A DNA stretch of 64,000 nt from Bog-473 sp963754445. GTDB lineage: Bacteria > Actinomycetota > Acidimicrobiia > Acidimicrobiales > RAAP-2. The stretch is taken from positions 1,364,001 through 1,428,000 of the forward strand of contig CAVWFT010000001.1 in the NCBI GenBank assembly GCA_963754445.1, in the 5' to 3' direction. The position numbers were made by a program, and so were the translations under genes. Every line of letters starts with the position of its first letter. The stretch's first letter is position 1. The notes under the pieces are model-generated. The model was not told where the DNA came from and searched no databases. It saw only the letters and a list, made by a program, of their open reading frames with translations. Shown one piece after another: positions 14,972-28,639 of this stretch.

Positions 14972-16273
14972 TTACGGGCAGATACCGGCGGGCGAGGAGT
15001 CGTTGTCGCTTCCGTGGTCGGACGTCCACGTGTTCGCGGTGCCGTCGGTGCCACTCCCGGTACTGGCGTCCTGACAATCCACCGCCGGCGCGGGCGAGCC
15101 GGACAGGGTGTTGTGGCTGATGACGTTGCCACTGCTGCTCGACGAGCTGTTGATTCCGGCTGTGCCCGAGTTCTTGATGGTGTTGGACAGCAGGTCGGCC
15201 GACGAGGACTGGTAGAGGTTGATGCCGTCGGGGAACCCGGTGATCGTGTTGCTCGAGATCGTCGTGTTGGCGCTCGGCGGTCCGCTGAAGTCGGCAACGA
15301 GCACGCCAGCCTGACTGCCGGTGGCCCCGGTGGCGGAGATCTTGTTGTTGAGGATCTGCAGGCCGACATTCGAGCCGAAGTCCAAGAGCGCGTCACCGGG
15401 ACCGCCAGGTGCCAGAGGGCCGGTCGAGATCTTGTTGTTCTCGATCAGGGCGTTGGTGCTGTTGGTCGCCACGACGAACGTCGAGTCGTTGGTGCTCTTG
15501 TTGTGCGACACCACCAGCCCCGTGGAGTAGTTGGATCCGCTGCCGGCGAAGTTGATTGCCGTCTGGCTGTCGCCGCTGAACGTGTTCTTCGTGATCAGCG
15601 TGTTGTCAGCCGGGCCGTTGGAGATGAAGATCGCCGTACCGGTCTGCGGGTTGGTCTGGTAGTTACCACCGTCGCTGTTGTTGGCGAAGACGTTGTCCTC
15701 GATGACCGCCGGTTCGGCGCCGTTCGGGTTCTGGAGGTTGATCCCGTTGTTGTTGGCGCTGATGATGTTGTCCTCCAGCGTCAGACCGCTACTGCCCTGG
15801 AACGCCTCGACGCCGTCGTCGTTCGTGCTGTTCTCCGTGCCGGCCTTCTCGATCGTGAAGCCGTCGATCACGGTGTCGTCGGCGCTGGAGCTGAGGATGA
15901 ACCCGCCGTTGTTGCTGATGACCTTCGACTGCGTCTTGCCCTTCGGCGTCGTTTTCACCGGATCGATGCCGTTCTGGGCACCCTCGAAGGTGAGGTTGGG
16001 CGTGTTGACGTCGACCGTCTCGAGGTACGTCCCGGCACACACCTCGATGGTGTCGCCCGGGTTCGCCGCAGCGACCGCGGACGAGATCGTCGAGTAGGTC
16101 GCGGTGTTCAAGCACGCCGCCGGCGATGTCCCGTTGCCCACGATCAGCGGCGGATCGGCGGAGGCGGCCGAGGCGTCGGCCAGGACCCCGCTGGCCAGCA
16201 CCACGGCGGAGCAGGCGCCGATGGCACCCAGGCCGCGCAGGCGCCGTGAAATCCGAATCTTCCCTGTACCCAT
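14972..16273 (-). CDS. Secreted right-handed beta-helix protein (paralogue)
   Basis: 433 residues with a signal peptide (RRLRGLGAIGACSAVVLASGVLA, cleavage near ASAAS). The mature part has YSTISSAVAAANPGDTIEVC and AGTYLETVDVNTPNLTFEGA, the classical start of a pectin-lyase-like beta-helix (Pb capping plus first coils), followed by repeated ALIENNKIST, ISSNTITGFPDGINLYQ and VISHNTLSG coils typical of NosD/PbH1 repeats. Enzymatic residues cannot be assigned. ATG 16273 is favoured: GGGAGAA lies seven bases upstream; a GTG/ATG further up falls inside the conserved leader. It is similar in architecture to the next gene but not a close duplicate. Confidence 0.8.
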   Translation of the reverse strand: MGTGKIRISRRLRGLGAIGACSAVVLASGVLADASAASADPPLIVGNGTSPAACLNTATYSTISSAVAAANPGDTIEVCAGTYLETVDVNTPNLTFEGAQNGIDPVKTTPKGKTQSKVISNNGGFILSSSADDTVIDGFTIEKAGTENSTNDDGVEAFQGSSGLTLEDNIISANNNGINLQNPNGAEPAVIEDNVFANNSDGGNYQTNPQTGTAIFISNGPADNTLITKNTFSGDSQTAINFAGSGSNYSTGLVVSHNKSTNDSTFVVATNSTNALIENNKISTGPLAPGGPGDALLDFGSNVGLQILNNKISATGATGSQAGVLVADFSGPPSANTTISSNTITGFPDGINLYQSSSADLLSNTIKNSGTAGINSSSSSSGNVISHNTLSGSPAPAVDCQDASTGSGTDGTANTWTSDHGSDNDSSPAGICP

Positions 16274-16385
16274 CGCCACGTTCTCCCGCGTCTGCATGAC
16301 GTCACCCGCCACGTCTTTTGATCAGGGCGTTGCGCAGGTGTCTTCGTTCGCCGCGCCCGCCGTGCGGATTCTTAACACAGGCCGG
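16274..16385 (-). promoter_or_regulatory. Conserved leader of beta-helix gene 2
   Basis: Contains GGCCTGTGTTAAGA (near 16371-16384), a GGGCG/CGCCC-capable hairpin with GCGCAA, and GTGGCGGGTGACGTCA (16312-16297). The last block is 15/16 identical to that before the other beta-helix gene and lies at exactly the same distance (23 bases) from the start codon. Confidence 0.5.
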
Positions 16386-16456
16386 TTGCGACTGCGTGGA
16401 CGATCACGGGCATGTGGGTGGCCGATGCCTGCAGCGCGAGTGCAGCGAAACGGCGT

Positions 16457-17884
16457 TCAGGCGGCCGGCATCACGGGCAACGACTCAGGTCGGTCCGCGG
16501 CATGGAGCTCGTACTCGGTCCACCACGACGCACACCCATCGGGAACCGGGAAGCCGAGTTGCTTGCGTTGCTCGACGATGGAGCGCACGCGCTCCTTCTG
16601 TTCGCGCACCAGCGAGAGCGTGCCCGCCACGTCCCTGACCCCGTCCCAGAGCATCTCTTCGAGACGCCACGCCTCGCTGCGCGCCTCGGTCAGCGCGTGC
16701 GTTGCGGCGGCGACGTCGGCCAGGAGATCGGGGCAGCCCTCGGCCATCACGTCGGCGGCCCGGAGCCAGCCGTAGTCCTTGTTGATGCGCAGCAAGCCCG
16801 GTTGCACCTCGAACAGGCCGACGACGTCGACCACGGGGTCGATCACGGTCAGCGAGGCGCCCTCGGGCAACGGCGTGTGCAGGTTGGCCAGCTGCCGGTC
16901 GGCGATCCCGATCATGCCCATCGCCCGCAGGCCGATGTACCCCGCCGGCGCGTCGGCGTAGTCACGCTCGTCCCGGGGCAGCGTCAGCGGCACGGCCACC
17001 ACGGCGATGATGCGCTGCGCCCCCAGCGCCACGGCGGCCCGCACCGGGATGATCTCGATGACGCCCCCGTCCACGTAGTCGTCGTCGGCCATCGCGTGGG
17101 GAGGGAAGAGCATGGGCACGCTGGCCGACGCGATGGCCCCGTCGACCACGTCGACCGGGCCGGCCGAAGGTCCGGGTGCCGCGGTCCGGGCGTCGGCCTC
17201 GACGATGTGCCCGTCCTCGGTCACGTAGCGCAGGACGCCTTCCCGCAGCGCCGTGACGGCCAGGCGCAGCTGCAGTCCGGGCCGGCTGATGAGGGCGGGA
17301 TCGACGGCGTGAATACCGTGCGCCCCCTCGTGCAGCGCGGCCGCCAGGGGATCGAGGTTGAGGACGGCGCTCCCACTCGTGCGGAGCCGCCGGCGCACCC
17401 GGGGGAGCCGGAACCAGGCCCCCGCCAACAGTCGCAGGATGTGACGCTGGCGCCGGCGGCGGGCTTGTCGGGCCTGGCGCCGTTCGTCGCGGTCGCACGC
17501 CGCACCCGGGACCAACCCGTCACCCGGCAGCGTCATGGCCGAGCCGAGGGGAAAGGGCGGCCGGGTGCCCTCGGTGATCTCCTGGGCGATCTCGCGTCCG
17601 AGGCGGGTACCGTCGAGCGCCCCCAGCCAGTCCTGCTTGCCGAACACCTGCTCGGGGCTGGTCATGGCCAGGACGTCGCCCTCGATCTCGTCGACCCGCC
17701 GGGCGAACTCGTCGAGGGTGCGCGCCTGCGCCAACACGGTGGCGGCGATGGCACCGGCCGACGTGGCAGTCACGATCTCGGGCGTGATGCGCTCGACACC
17801 GATGAGGTACTGCAGGACACCGACCTCGAAGGAGCCCTTGGTGCCCCCGCCGGCCAGGACGAAGGCGGTCGGACCGGTCGACAT
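16457..17884 (-). CDS. Patatin-like phospholipase
   Basis: 475 residues. The N-terminus FVLAGGGTKGSFEVGVLQ is the patatin oxyanion loop (GGGxxG); the nucleophile Ser is in TATSAGAIAA (about residue 43) and the catalytic Asp in YVDGGVIEIIPV (about residue 290), forming the Ser-Asp dyad. The usual GxSxG is AxSxG here. A basic, Arg-rich insertion (about 140-175) suggests membrane or nucleic acid contact. Substrate is probably a phospholipid or acyl ester. ATG 17884 begins the motif directly after MSTGPTA. It lies 41 bp downstream of thiS in the same direction, but a role in thiamine synthesis is not suggested by the family. Confidence 0.83.
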   Translation of the reverse strand: MSTGPTAFVLAGGGTKGSFEVGVLQYLIGVERITPEIVTATSAGAIAATVLAQARTLDEFARRVDEIEGDVLAMTSPEQVFGKQDWLGALDGTRLGREIAQEITEGTRPPFPLGSAMTLPGDGLVPGAACDRDERRQARQARRRRQRHILRLLAGAWFRLPRVRRRLRTSGSAVLNLDPLAAALHEGAHGIHAVDPALISRPGLQLRLAVTALREGVLRYVTEDGHIVEADARTAAPGPSAGPVDVVDGAIASASVPMLFPPHAMADDDYVDGGVIEIIPVRAAVALGAQRIIAVVAVPLTLPRDERDYADAPAGYIGLRAMGMIGIADRQLANLHTPLPEGASLTVIDPVVDVVGLFEVQPGLLRINKDYGWLRAADVMAEGCPDLLADVAAATHALTEARSEAWRLEEMLWDGVRDVAGTLSLVREQKERVRSIVEQRKQLGFPVPDGCASWWTEYELHAADRPESLPVMPAA

Positions 17885-17925
17885 GGCGACGATCCTCTCA
17901 CCCGCGGCACCCCCGGACCAAGCCA

Positions 17926-18144
17926 TCACCCACCCGCCGCGGCCGTCACGACCTCGACCAGGGTCCCGGGCGCGGCCGCGGTCGAGGCCCACTCCGAGCG
18001 GGGGATCACCCAGCGGTCCACGGCCACGGCGATGCCCTTGGCCTCCGCGTCGTCGGTCAGTTCCGCCACCAGGTCGGCGATGGTGGTGCCGTCGGCCACG
18101 GTGCGGACCTGGCCGTTCACGGTGAGGGTGAACGTGGCGCTCAT
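17926..18144 (-). CDS. thiS: Sulfur carrier protein ThiS
   Basis: 72 residues of ubiquitin-like fold ending in AAAGG. The C-terminal Gly-Gly is the site that is adenylated and thiocarboxylated to carry sulfur to the thiazole ring of thiamine. FTLTVNGQVRTVADGTTIADLVAEL matches the first strands and helix of the family. Its ATG overlaps the thiO stop (ATGA), implying translational coupling. thiG and thiF are not in the window. Confidence 0.88.
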   Translation of the reverse strand: MSATFTLTVNGQVRTVADGTTIADLVAELTDDAEAKGIAVAVDRWVIPRSEWASTAAAPGTLVEVVTAAAGG

Positions 18145-19250
18145 GGCGCGACGAACAGGTCGGCCACCGTGGTGGCGGTGAGCGGCGCCAACAAGATGCC
18201 GTTGCGGAAATGACCCGTGGCCACGGCCACCCCGTCGAGCCCGCTCCAGCCGATGACGGGCACGTTGTCGGGCGTGGCGGGACGGAGGCCGGCCGACACC
18301 TCGCGCAACTCGAGTTCGTCGATCCCCGGCACGATGGCCCGGGCGTCGCAGAGGAGGTCGTGCACCGCACCGGCCTGCACGACGGTGTCGGAGCGTTCCT
18401 CCACGGTCGCTCCGACGACGAGCGACCCGTCGGGCCGGGGGACCAGGTAGACGGATCGACCACGCACGAGCCCGCGCACGGTCCGGGCCAGGAGCGGTGC
18501 GACGCCCGCCGCCGGGGGACCGAGCCGGACGACGTGGCCCTTGACGGGGCGGAGCGGCGGGAGGTCGAGACCCTCGAGTGCGCGCAGACCGGTGCCGGCC
18601 GCCAGGACGACGTGCTCGGGTTCGAGGCGGTCGCCGTCCGCCAGGACGAGAACCGGACCGGGCTCGACCGCGGCGACGGTGCTCCGGCGGAAGGCCACCC
18701 CCGAACGGGTGCCGGCGAGCACCAGGGCCTGCAGCAGGGCCCGGTTGTCGACCTGGTGGTCGCCCGGCACCTCGATCCCGCCCCGCACCGTGCTGCCGAG
18801 CGCCGGCACGAGGGTGCGGCACTCCGAGGCGCTGCGCCGATGGGCGGCGAGACCGAGCGAGTGCTGGTAGGCGAGGAGGTCGTCGAGGCTGGCCCGGTCG
18901 GACGCATCGAGCGCCACCGTGACCGTCCCCGTCGTGTCGTAGCCGAGGACGACCTCGTCGCCGGCCGCCGCCTCGAGCTCGGCGGCGAAGCGGGGCCAGC
19001 GCCGTGCGCCCTCGAGCAACAGGACGGTGAGGGCCGACTCGCCGAACTGCGCCTCCGTCACCGGGGCGAGCATCCCCGCCGCGACGTACGAGGCCCCGTC
19101 GACGCCCGGATCGGGCGCGACCACCGTGACGTCGTGTCCGCGTCGTGACAGCTCCCAGGCGCAGGCCAGGCCGATGACGCCGCCGCCCACGACGACCACC
19201 GACGACGACGGGCCCGGGCCCCGGTAGAGGTCGTCAGACGAGGTCGTCAC
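18141..19250 (-). CDS. thiO: Glycine oxidase ThiO
   Basis: 369 residues if started at GTG 19250. FAD fold VVVVGGGVIGLACAWELSRRGHDVTVV near the N-terminus; GLRPATPDNVPVIG and ATGHFRNGILLAPLTA at the C-terminus are characteristic of ThiO. It oxidises glycine to iminoglycine for the thiazole moiety of thiamine; its overlap with thiS confirms the pathway. An alternative ATG at 19298 would add 16 residues of no recognisable function and crowd the gltB promoter; the choice is uncertain. Divergent from gltB. Confidence 0.85.
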   Translation of the reverse strand: MTTSSDDLYRGPGPSSSVVVVGGGVIGLACAWELSRRGHDVTVVAPDPGVDGASYVAAGMLAPVTEAQFGESALTVLLLEGARRWPRFAAELEAAAGDEVVLGYDTTGTVTVALDASDRASLDDLLAYQHSLGLAAHRRSASECRTLVPALGSTVRGGIEVPGDHQVDNRALLQALVLAGTRSGVAFRRSTVAAVEPGPVLVLADGDRLEPEHVVLAAGTGLRALEGLDLPPLRPVKGHVVRLGPPAAGVAPLLARTVRGLVRGRSVYLVPRPDGSLVVGATVEERSDTVVQAGAVHDLLCDARAIVPGIDELELREVSAGLRPATPDNVPVIGWSGLDGVAVATGHFRNGILLAPLTATTVADLFVAP

Positions 19251-19372
19251 GCCGATCAAGCCTACGAGTGCGGTCGTGTATCCTGGCTCTTCACCCATCG
19301 GGCCAACGTCGTCCCGGCTTCTGTACTCACCTCTTTCCGAGCCTCACGGTCGGACCACACGGAAGGACGCCG

Positions 19373-23939
<4,567 letters not shown>

Positions 23940-23947
<8 letters not shown>

Positions 23948-25493
23948 GCCGACCGGCTTCATGGAGTTCGGGCGGTCGCTGCCCCGGCGTCGTCCGGTGT
24001 CGGTGCGGCTGCGGGACTGGCGCGAGGTCTACGAACCCTTCGACGAGGAGGCGACCAAGCAGCAGGGGGCGCGCTGCATGGACTGCGGCATTCCGTTCTG
24101 CCACGACGGTTGTCCGCTCGGCAACCTCATCCCGGAATGGAACGACCTGGTCTACCGGGACGACTGGTCCCAGGCGATGGAGCGCCTGCACGCCACGAAC
24201 AACTTCCCCGAATTCACCGGACGGCTGTGCCCGGCACCGTGCGAGGCCTCCTGCGTGCTCGGGATCAACGAGCAACCGGTGACGATCGAGCGCATCGAGT
24301 ACGAGATCGTCGAGCGGGCCTGGGACGAGGGCTGGGTGACGCCCCAACAGCCCACGGTGCGCACGGGCAAGTCGGTCGCCGTCGTCGGCTCGGGACCGGC
24401 CGGACTGGCGGCGGCGCAGCAGCTGGTCCGAGCCGGCCACGCGGTCACGGTGTACGAACGGGCCGAGCGCCCCGGTGGCTTGCTGCGCTACGGCATCCCC
24501 GAGTTCAAGATGGAGAAGGCGGTCCTCGACCGCCGGCTGGCCCAGCTCGAGTCCGAGGGGGTGGTCTTCGAATGCTCCACCTCGGTCGGGGGCGACCACG
24601 CCCCGATCGACGACTCCCGCCCGATGGAACCGGGCGAGGAGCGCGGCGAAGCGGGGATGGCCTGCGCGCCCGACGTGCGGGTGTTGCCGGCCGCCGAAGT
24701 GCATGCCGCCTTCGACGCCGTCGTCCTGGCCGGGGGCGCGACGCTCCACCGCGACCTGCCCGCGCCGGGGCGTGCCCTGGCCGGTGTCCACATGGCACTC
24801 GAGTACCTCAAGCCCTCGAACCTGGTCCGCGAGGGCGGCCTGGAGGCGCCTCCGATCGACGCCAAGGGCAAGAACGTGATCATCATCGGCGGCGGTGACA
24901 CCGGGGCGGACTGTCTCGGGACGGCCCACCGCCAGGGCGCGGCGTCGGTGCACCAGCTCGAGATCATGGCCGAGCCCCCGAGCGACCGGGCCGCGGAGAA
25001 CCCGTGGCCGCAATGGCCGCTGATCCTGCGCACCTCGTCGGCCCACGAAGAGGGCGGGCAGCGCCTCTTCTCCGTGACGACGACCGAGTTCGTCGACGAC
25101 GGCTCCGGTGCGGTGCGGGCGTTGCGGGGCCACGTGGTCGAGATGCGGACGTCCGACGACGGGCCGCCGGTCTTCGAGGAGGTGCCGGGCACGGAGTTCG
25201 AGCTCGAGTGCGAGCTGGTCCTCCTGGCCATGGGCTTCGTGGGTACCGAGCGGCGCAACGCCGTCGCCGAGCTCGGCGTGGAGGTCTCGCCCCGGGGGAA
25301 CGTGGTGGCCGACGCCTCGTGGGCCACCAACGTCGACGGGGTCTTCGTCTGCGGTGACCAGACCAGGGGACAGAGCCTCATCGTCTGGGCCATCGCCGAG
25401 GGGCGCTCCTGCGCCGCCGCGGTGGACCGCTGGCTCATGGGGACCACGTCGCTGCCGGCGCCGATCGTGCCCGGCCAGCTCGCCCTGCGCTGA
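23940..25493 (+). CDS. gltD: Glutamate synthase small subunit
   Basis: 517 residues, somewhat longer than the E. coli subunit because of an acidic insertion around residues 215-240. The N-terminal Fe-S region has CMDCGIPFCHDGCP and LCPAPCEASC, followed by a FAD site (VVGSGPAGLAAAQQL, about 146) and an NADPH site (IIIGGGDTGADCLG, about 318). It passes electrons from NADPH to the FMN of GltB. The ATG overlaps the gltB stop by 8 bp, so the two are translationally coupled. Confidence 0.96.
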
Positions 25494-25526
25494 GCCCGAC
25501 CGCCCGACCTCGGTACGCTGCTCGTC

Positions 25527-26357
25527 GTGCCCTTCGTCGACGCCAACGGGATCTCCATCTACTACGAGCTCTCGGGAGCCGAGCGCGCCGACGGGTCGAA
25601 CCGTCTCCTGTGCATTTCGGGGACCGGCGGCGATCTGCGCCAGCAGCCCACCATGGCCGCGGCCTTCGACAGCACGTTCGCGGTGCTCTCCTACGACCAG
25701 CGCGGCCTCGGCCAGACCTCGGTGCCCGACGGTCCCTACACCATGGCCGACTACGCCGACGATGCCGCCGCGCTGCTGGCGGCGCTCGGCTGGGCCGACT
25801 GCGCCGTCGTCGGCGTGTCCTTCGGTGGCATGGTGGCGCAGGAGCTGGCCATCCGGCATCCCGCGCGGGTGCGCCGCCTCGCCCTGTGCTGCACCTCGTC
25901 CGGAGGAGCGGGCGGCGCCTCGTACCCGCTCCACGAGCTGGCCGAGCGGGACCCCGACCCCGCCTTCCACCTCGAGCTGATGGACACCCGCTGGGACGAC
26001 GCCTGGCGCACCGCCCACCCCGACACGGCCGCCATGATCGTCAAGCGCTTCGCCTCCTCCGCCGCGACACCGGGTCCCGGTCAGCGTCTCCAACTCGAGG
26101 CCCGGAGCCACCACGACACCGCAGCGCGCCTGGCCGGCATCGGTTGCCCGACCCTCGTCGCCGGGGGCCGCTACGACGGCATCGCCCCGCCGGCCAACAG
26201 TGAATTCCTCGCCGCCACCATCCCCGGTGCGCAGCTCCGCCTCTTCGACGGCGGCCACGGGTTCTTCCTGCAGGACGCCGAGGCCCTCCCGGCCATCGTC
26301 GGCTTCCTCGCCGCGGCCGGCCCCACGGTCACCGCGTCGGAGGAACCCGCCCCCTAG
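25527..26357 (+). CDS. Alpha/beta hydrolase
   Basis: 276 residues. Typical alpha/beta hydrolase-1 features: DQRGLGQTS, the nucleophile elbow VGVSFGGMVAQELA (Ser about residue 97), acid in GGRYDGIAPP and catalytic His in GGHGFFLQD. Similar to 3-oxoadipate enol-lactonase/lactonase-type hydrolases, but the substrate cannot be assigned. GTG at 25527 is the only start near the first strand (FVDANGISIYYE). It follows gltD by 33 bp and precedes pgi by 10 bp, so probably in the same transcript. Confidence 0.85.
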   Translation: MPFVDANGISIYYELSGAERADGSNRLLCISGTGGDLRQQPTMAAAFDSTFAVLSYDQRGLGQTSVPDGPYTMADYADDAAALLAALGWADCAVVGVSFGGMVAQELAIRHPARVRRLALCCTSSGGAGGASYPLHELAERDPDPAFHLELMDTRWDDAWRTAHPDTAAMIVKRFASSAATPGPGQRLQLEARSHHDTAARLAGIGCPTLVAGGRYDGIAPPANSEFLAATIPGAQLRLFDGGHGFFLQDAEALPAIVGFLAAAGPTVTASEEPAP

Positions 26358-26367
26358 ATTCGGCGTC

Positions 26368-28011
26368 ATGGACCTCACGACGACGCCCGCCTGGAAAGCA
26401 CTGAAGTCGCACTACGAGACCGCGGGCAAGGATCTACAGCTGCGGGCGCTCTTCGCGACGGACGCCGGGCGGGGGGAGCGCCTCACCGCCTCGGCGGCGA
26501 ACCTCCACCTCGACTACTCCAAGCACCGGGTCACCGACGAGACCCTGCGCCTCCTCATGGACGTGGCCCGGGCCGCCGGCGTCGAGGCCCGGCGTGACGC
26601 CATGTTCGCCGGCGACCACATCAACACGACCGAGGACCGGGCGGTGCTGCACGTGGCGCTGCGCATGCCGGCCAGCGAAGCGCTCACCGTCGACGGGCAG
26701 GACGTCAGCGCCGACGTGCATGCCGTCCTCGACAAAATGGGCGACCTGTCGGACCGCATTCGTAACGGCAGCTGGGTGGGGGCGACGGGCGAGCGGATCA
26801 AGGCGGTCGTCAACATCGGCATCGGGGGGTCGGATCTGGGACCGGCCATGGCCACCGAGGCGCTGGCCGACGACGCAATGCCCGGCCTCACCAGCCGCTT
26901 CGTGTCCAATGTCGACCCAGTGGATCTCTACGCCGCGACCCACGATCTCGATCCCACCACCACGTTGTTCGTGGTCAGCTCGAAGACGTTCGTCACGCTG
27001 GAGACGCTGACCAATGCGGCGGCGGCCAGGGACTGGCTGCTCGCCGGACTGGGCTCGGCAGCCGGACCGGACGCGGTGGCCAAGCACTTCATCGCCGTGT
27101 CGACCAACACGAAGGCGGTGGCCGAGTTCGGCATCGACACCGACAACATGCTCGAGTTCTGGGACTGGGTCGGCGGCCGCTACTCGTACGACTCGGCCAT
27201 CGGCTTCTCGCTCATGGTGGCCATCGGACGGGTCGCCTTCGACGAGATGCTGGCCGGGTTCCACGCGGTCGACGAGCATTTCCGCATCGCGCCACTCGAG
27301 GAGAACCTGCCCGTGATCCAGGGCATGCTGAACGTCTGGTACAACAATTTCTTCGGCGCCCAGACCCATGCCGTGCTGCCCTACAGCCATCGGCTGGCCC
27401 GTTTCCCGGCCTATCTCCAGCAGCTGACGATGGAATCGAACGGCAAGTCGGTCATGCTCGACGGCACGCCGGTCACCGGTCAGACGGGCGAGATCTTCTG
27501 GGGCGCCCCCGGAACCAACGGCCAGCACGCGTTCTACCAACTGATCCACCAGGGGACCAAGCTGATCCCGGCGGACTTCATCGCGTTCGCCGAGGCCACC
27601 CACGACACCGGTGACCAACAGGACCTGCTGATGGCGAATGCGTTGGCCCAGACGAAGGCGCTGGCCTTCGGCAAGACGGCCGAGGAGATCGCAGCGGAGG
27701 GGACACCGGCGGCGGTCGTCCCGCACAAGGTGATGCCGGGCAACCGACCGAGTTCGACGATCTTCGCGCCCAGGCTGTCACCCTCGGTGCTGGGCCAGCT
27801 GGTGGCCCTCTACGAGCACACTGTGTTCGTCGAGGGCTGTATCTGGAGCATCGACTCCTTCGACCAATGGGGTGTCGAGCTGGGCAAGGTCATGGCGAAG
27901 GAGCTGGCGCCGCTCCTGACCGATGCGGCGCCTCCGGACCTTTCGTCTCAGGATTCTTCGACCGCCGCGTTGGTCCGGCACTACCGAGGCCTACGGGGCC
28001 GCTCGGTCTGA
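26368..28011 (+). CDS. pgi: Glucose-6-phosphate isomerase
   Basis: 547 residues, full length. Both family signatures are present: DWVGGRYSYDSAIGFS (about residue 266) and GCIWSIDSFDQWGVELGK (near the C-terminus). GIGGSDLGP and SSKTFVTLET match the phosphosugar-binding SIS domains. It interconverts glucose 6-phosphate and fructose 6-phosphate. ATG 26368 follows the hydrolase stop by 10 bp. A strong hairpin begins four bases after the stop codon. The gene is not near the pentose phosphate cluster at 40-45 kb. Confidence 0.97.
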   Translation: MDLTTTPAWKALKSHYETAGKDLQLRALFATDAGRGERLTASAANLHLDYSKHRVTDETLRLLMDVARAAGVEARRDAMFAGDHINTTEDRAVLHVALRMPASEALTVDGQDVSADVHAVLDKMGDLSDRIRNGSWVGATGERIKAVVNIGIGGSDLGPAMATEALADDAMPGLTSRFVSNVDPVDLYAATHDLDPTTTLFVVSSKTFVTLETLTNAAAARDWLLAGLGSAAGPDAVAKHFIAVSTNTKAVAEFGIDTDNMLEFWDWVGGRYSYDSAIGFSLMVAIGRVAFDEMLAGFHAVDEHFRIAPLEENLPVIQGMLNVWYNNFFGAQTHAVLPYSHRLARFPAYLQQLTMESNGKSVMLDGTPVTGQTGEIFWGAPGTNGQHAFYQLIHQGTKLIPADFIAFAEATHDTGDQQDLLMANALAQTKALAFGKTAEEIAAEGTPAAVVPHKVMPGNRPSSTIFAPRLSPSVLGQLVALYEHTVFVEGCIWSIDSFDQWGVELGKVMAKELAPLLTDAAPPDLSSQDSSTAALVRHYRGLRGRSV

Positions 28012-28015
28012 CCTG

Positions 28016-28041
28016 ACGCCCGGCCCCGTAGGGCCGGGCGT
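28016..28041 (+). terminator. Terminator of the gltBD-pgi transcript
   Basis: ACGCCCGGCCC (28016-28026) pairs perfectly with 28031-28041 around the loop CGTA, four bases after the pgi stop. 11-bp GC-rich stem, no T-tract. Confidence 0.7.
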
Positions 28042-28082
28042 TGTCGAGGCCGAGACGGGAGGTCGAGGCCGAGTTCGTTGTG

Positions 28083-28106
28083 CCGGAACCGGAACCGGAA
28101 CCGGAG
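28083..28106. repeat. Four tandem CCGGAA hexamers
   Basis: CCGGAA is repeated four times (last unit CCGGAG) in the gap between pgi and the convergent marR gene. No function is apparent. Confidence 0.6.
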
Positions 28107-28140
28107 CCCATGCCCACGGCGACGCCGCATGGCGCCTGTC

Positions 28141-28578
28141 TCAGGCCGGGGCGCCCAAACCGTGGAGCGGCTGGTGGGGGAGGAGACCCCGCCAGGCGTT
28201 CGGCACCGTGCGGGCCAACCGATGCAGCTCGTCGAGATGCTGCTCGGCCAACGAGGCCAGCCGCTTGGTCCCTTTCGCCGTCAGGCGGAGGCGCACGACC
28301 CGGTGATCGTCGCCGTCACGGGCCCGGACGACCAGGCCGGCCTCCTCGGCCCGATCGATCAGCCCGACCGTGCTCTGGTGACGCAGGAGCAGAGAGTCGG
28401 CGACCTCGCCCACCGTCGGCCCCCGGTGGTCGGTGTGCCCGCGGACGGCCAGCAGCAGCTGGTGCTGCGCCGGGGTGAGCCCGGCCCCCTCGGCCTGTTG
28501 CTCGCTCCACCGGAGGAAGCGACGCAATCCCGTCCGGAGGGCCAGCAGATCTTCGTAGTCGGCATCGGTCAGATCCAT
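28141..28578 (-). CDS. MarR-family transcriptional regulator
   Basis: 145 residues with the winged-helix MarR pattern: LTPAQHQLLLAVRG, PTVGEVADSLLLRHQSTVGLIDR (recognition helix, about 55-77), then the wing RDGDDHRVVRLRLTAKG. It should bind DNA as a dimer and respond to a small ligand. A 29-bp palindrome overlaps its own start codon, so autorepression is very likely. There is no Shine-Dalgarno sequence and the transcript may be leaderless. The next gene upstream, 61 bp away, is an MmyB-like regulator in the same direction. Confidence 0.87.
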   Translation of the reverse strand: MDLTDADYEDLLALRTGLRRFLRWSEQQAEGAGLTPAQHQLLLAVRGHTDHRGPTVGEVADSLLLRHQSTVGLIDRAEEAGLVVRARDGDDHRVVRLRLTAKGTKRLASLAEQHLDELHRLARTVPNAWRGLLPHQPLHGLGAPA

Positions 28579-28605
28579 CGTTACACGATACTATCGCATT
28601 ACGAT
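28577..28605. promoter_or_regulatory. MarR operator overlapping the marR start codon
   Basis: A 29-bp inverted repeat, ATCGTnAnnCGATAnTATCGnnTnACGAT, has its edge in the marR ATG (28578-28576). The minus strand carries a -10-like TAGTAT inside it. Size, symmetry and position fit a MarR-dimer operator for autoregulation. Confidence 0.65.
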
Positions 28606-28639
28606 GTATCCGGAGGGCCCGGCCCGGCGACCCGCCGGC

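Noticed and set aside
28083..28106. Tandem CCGGAA repeats as a CRISPR or origin iteron
   Set aside because: Only four 6-bp units without spacers, in a short gap between convergent genes.
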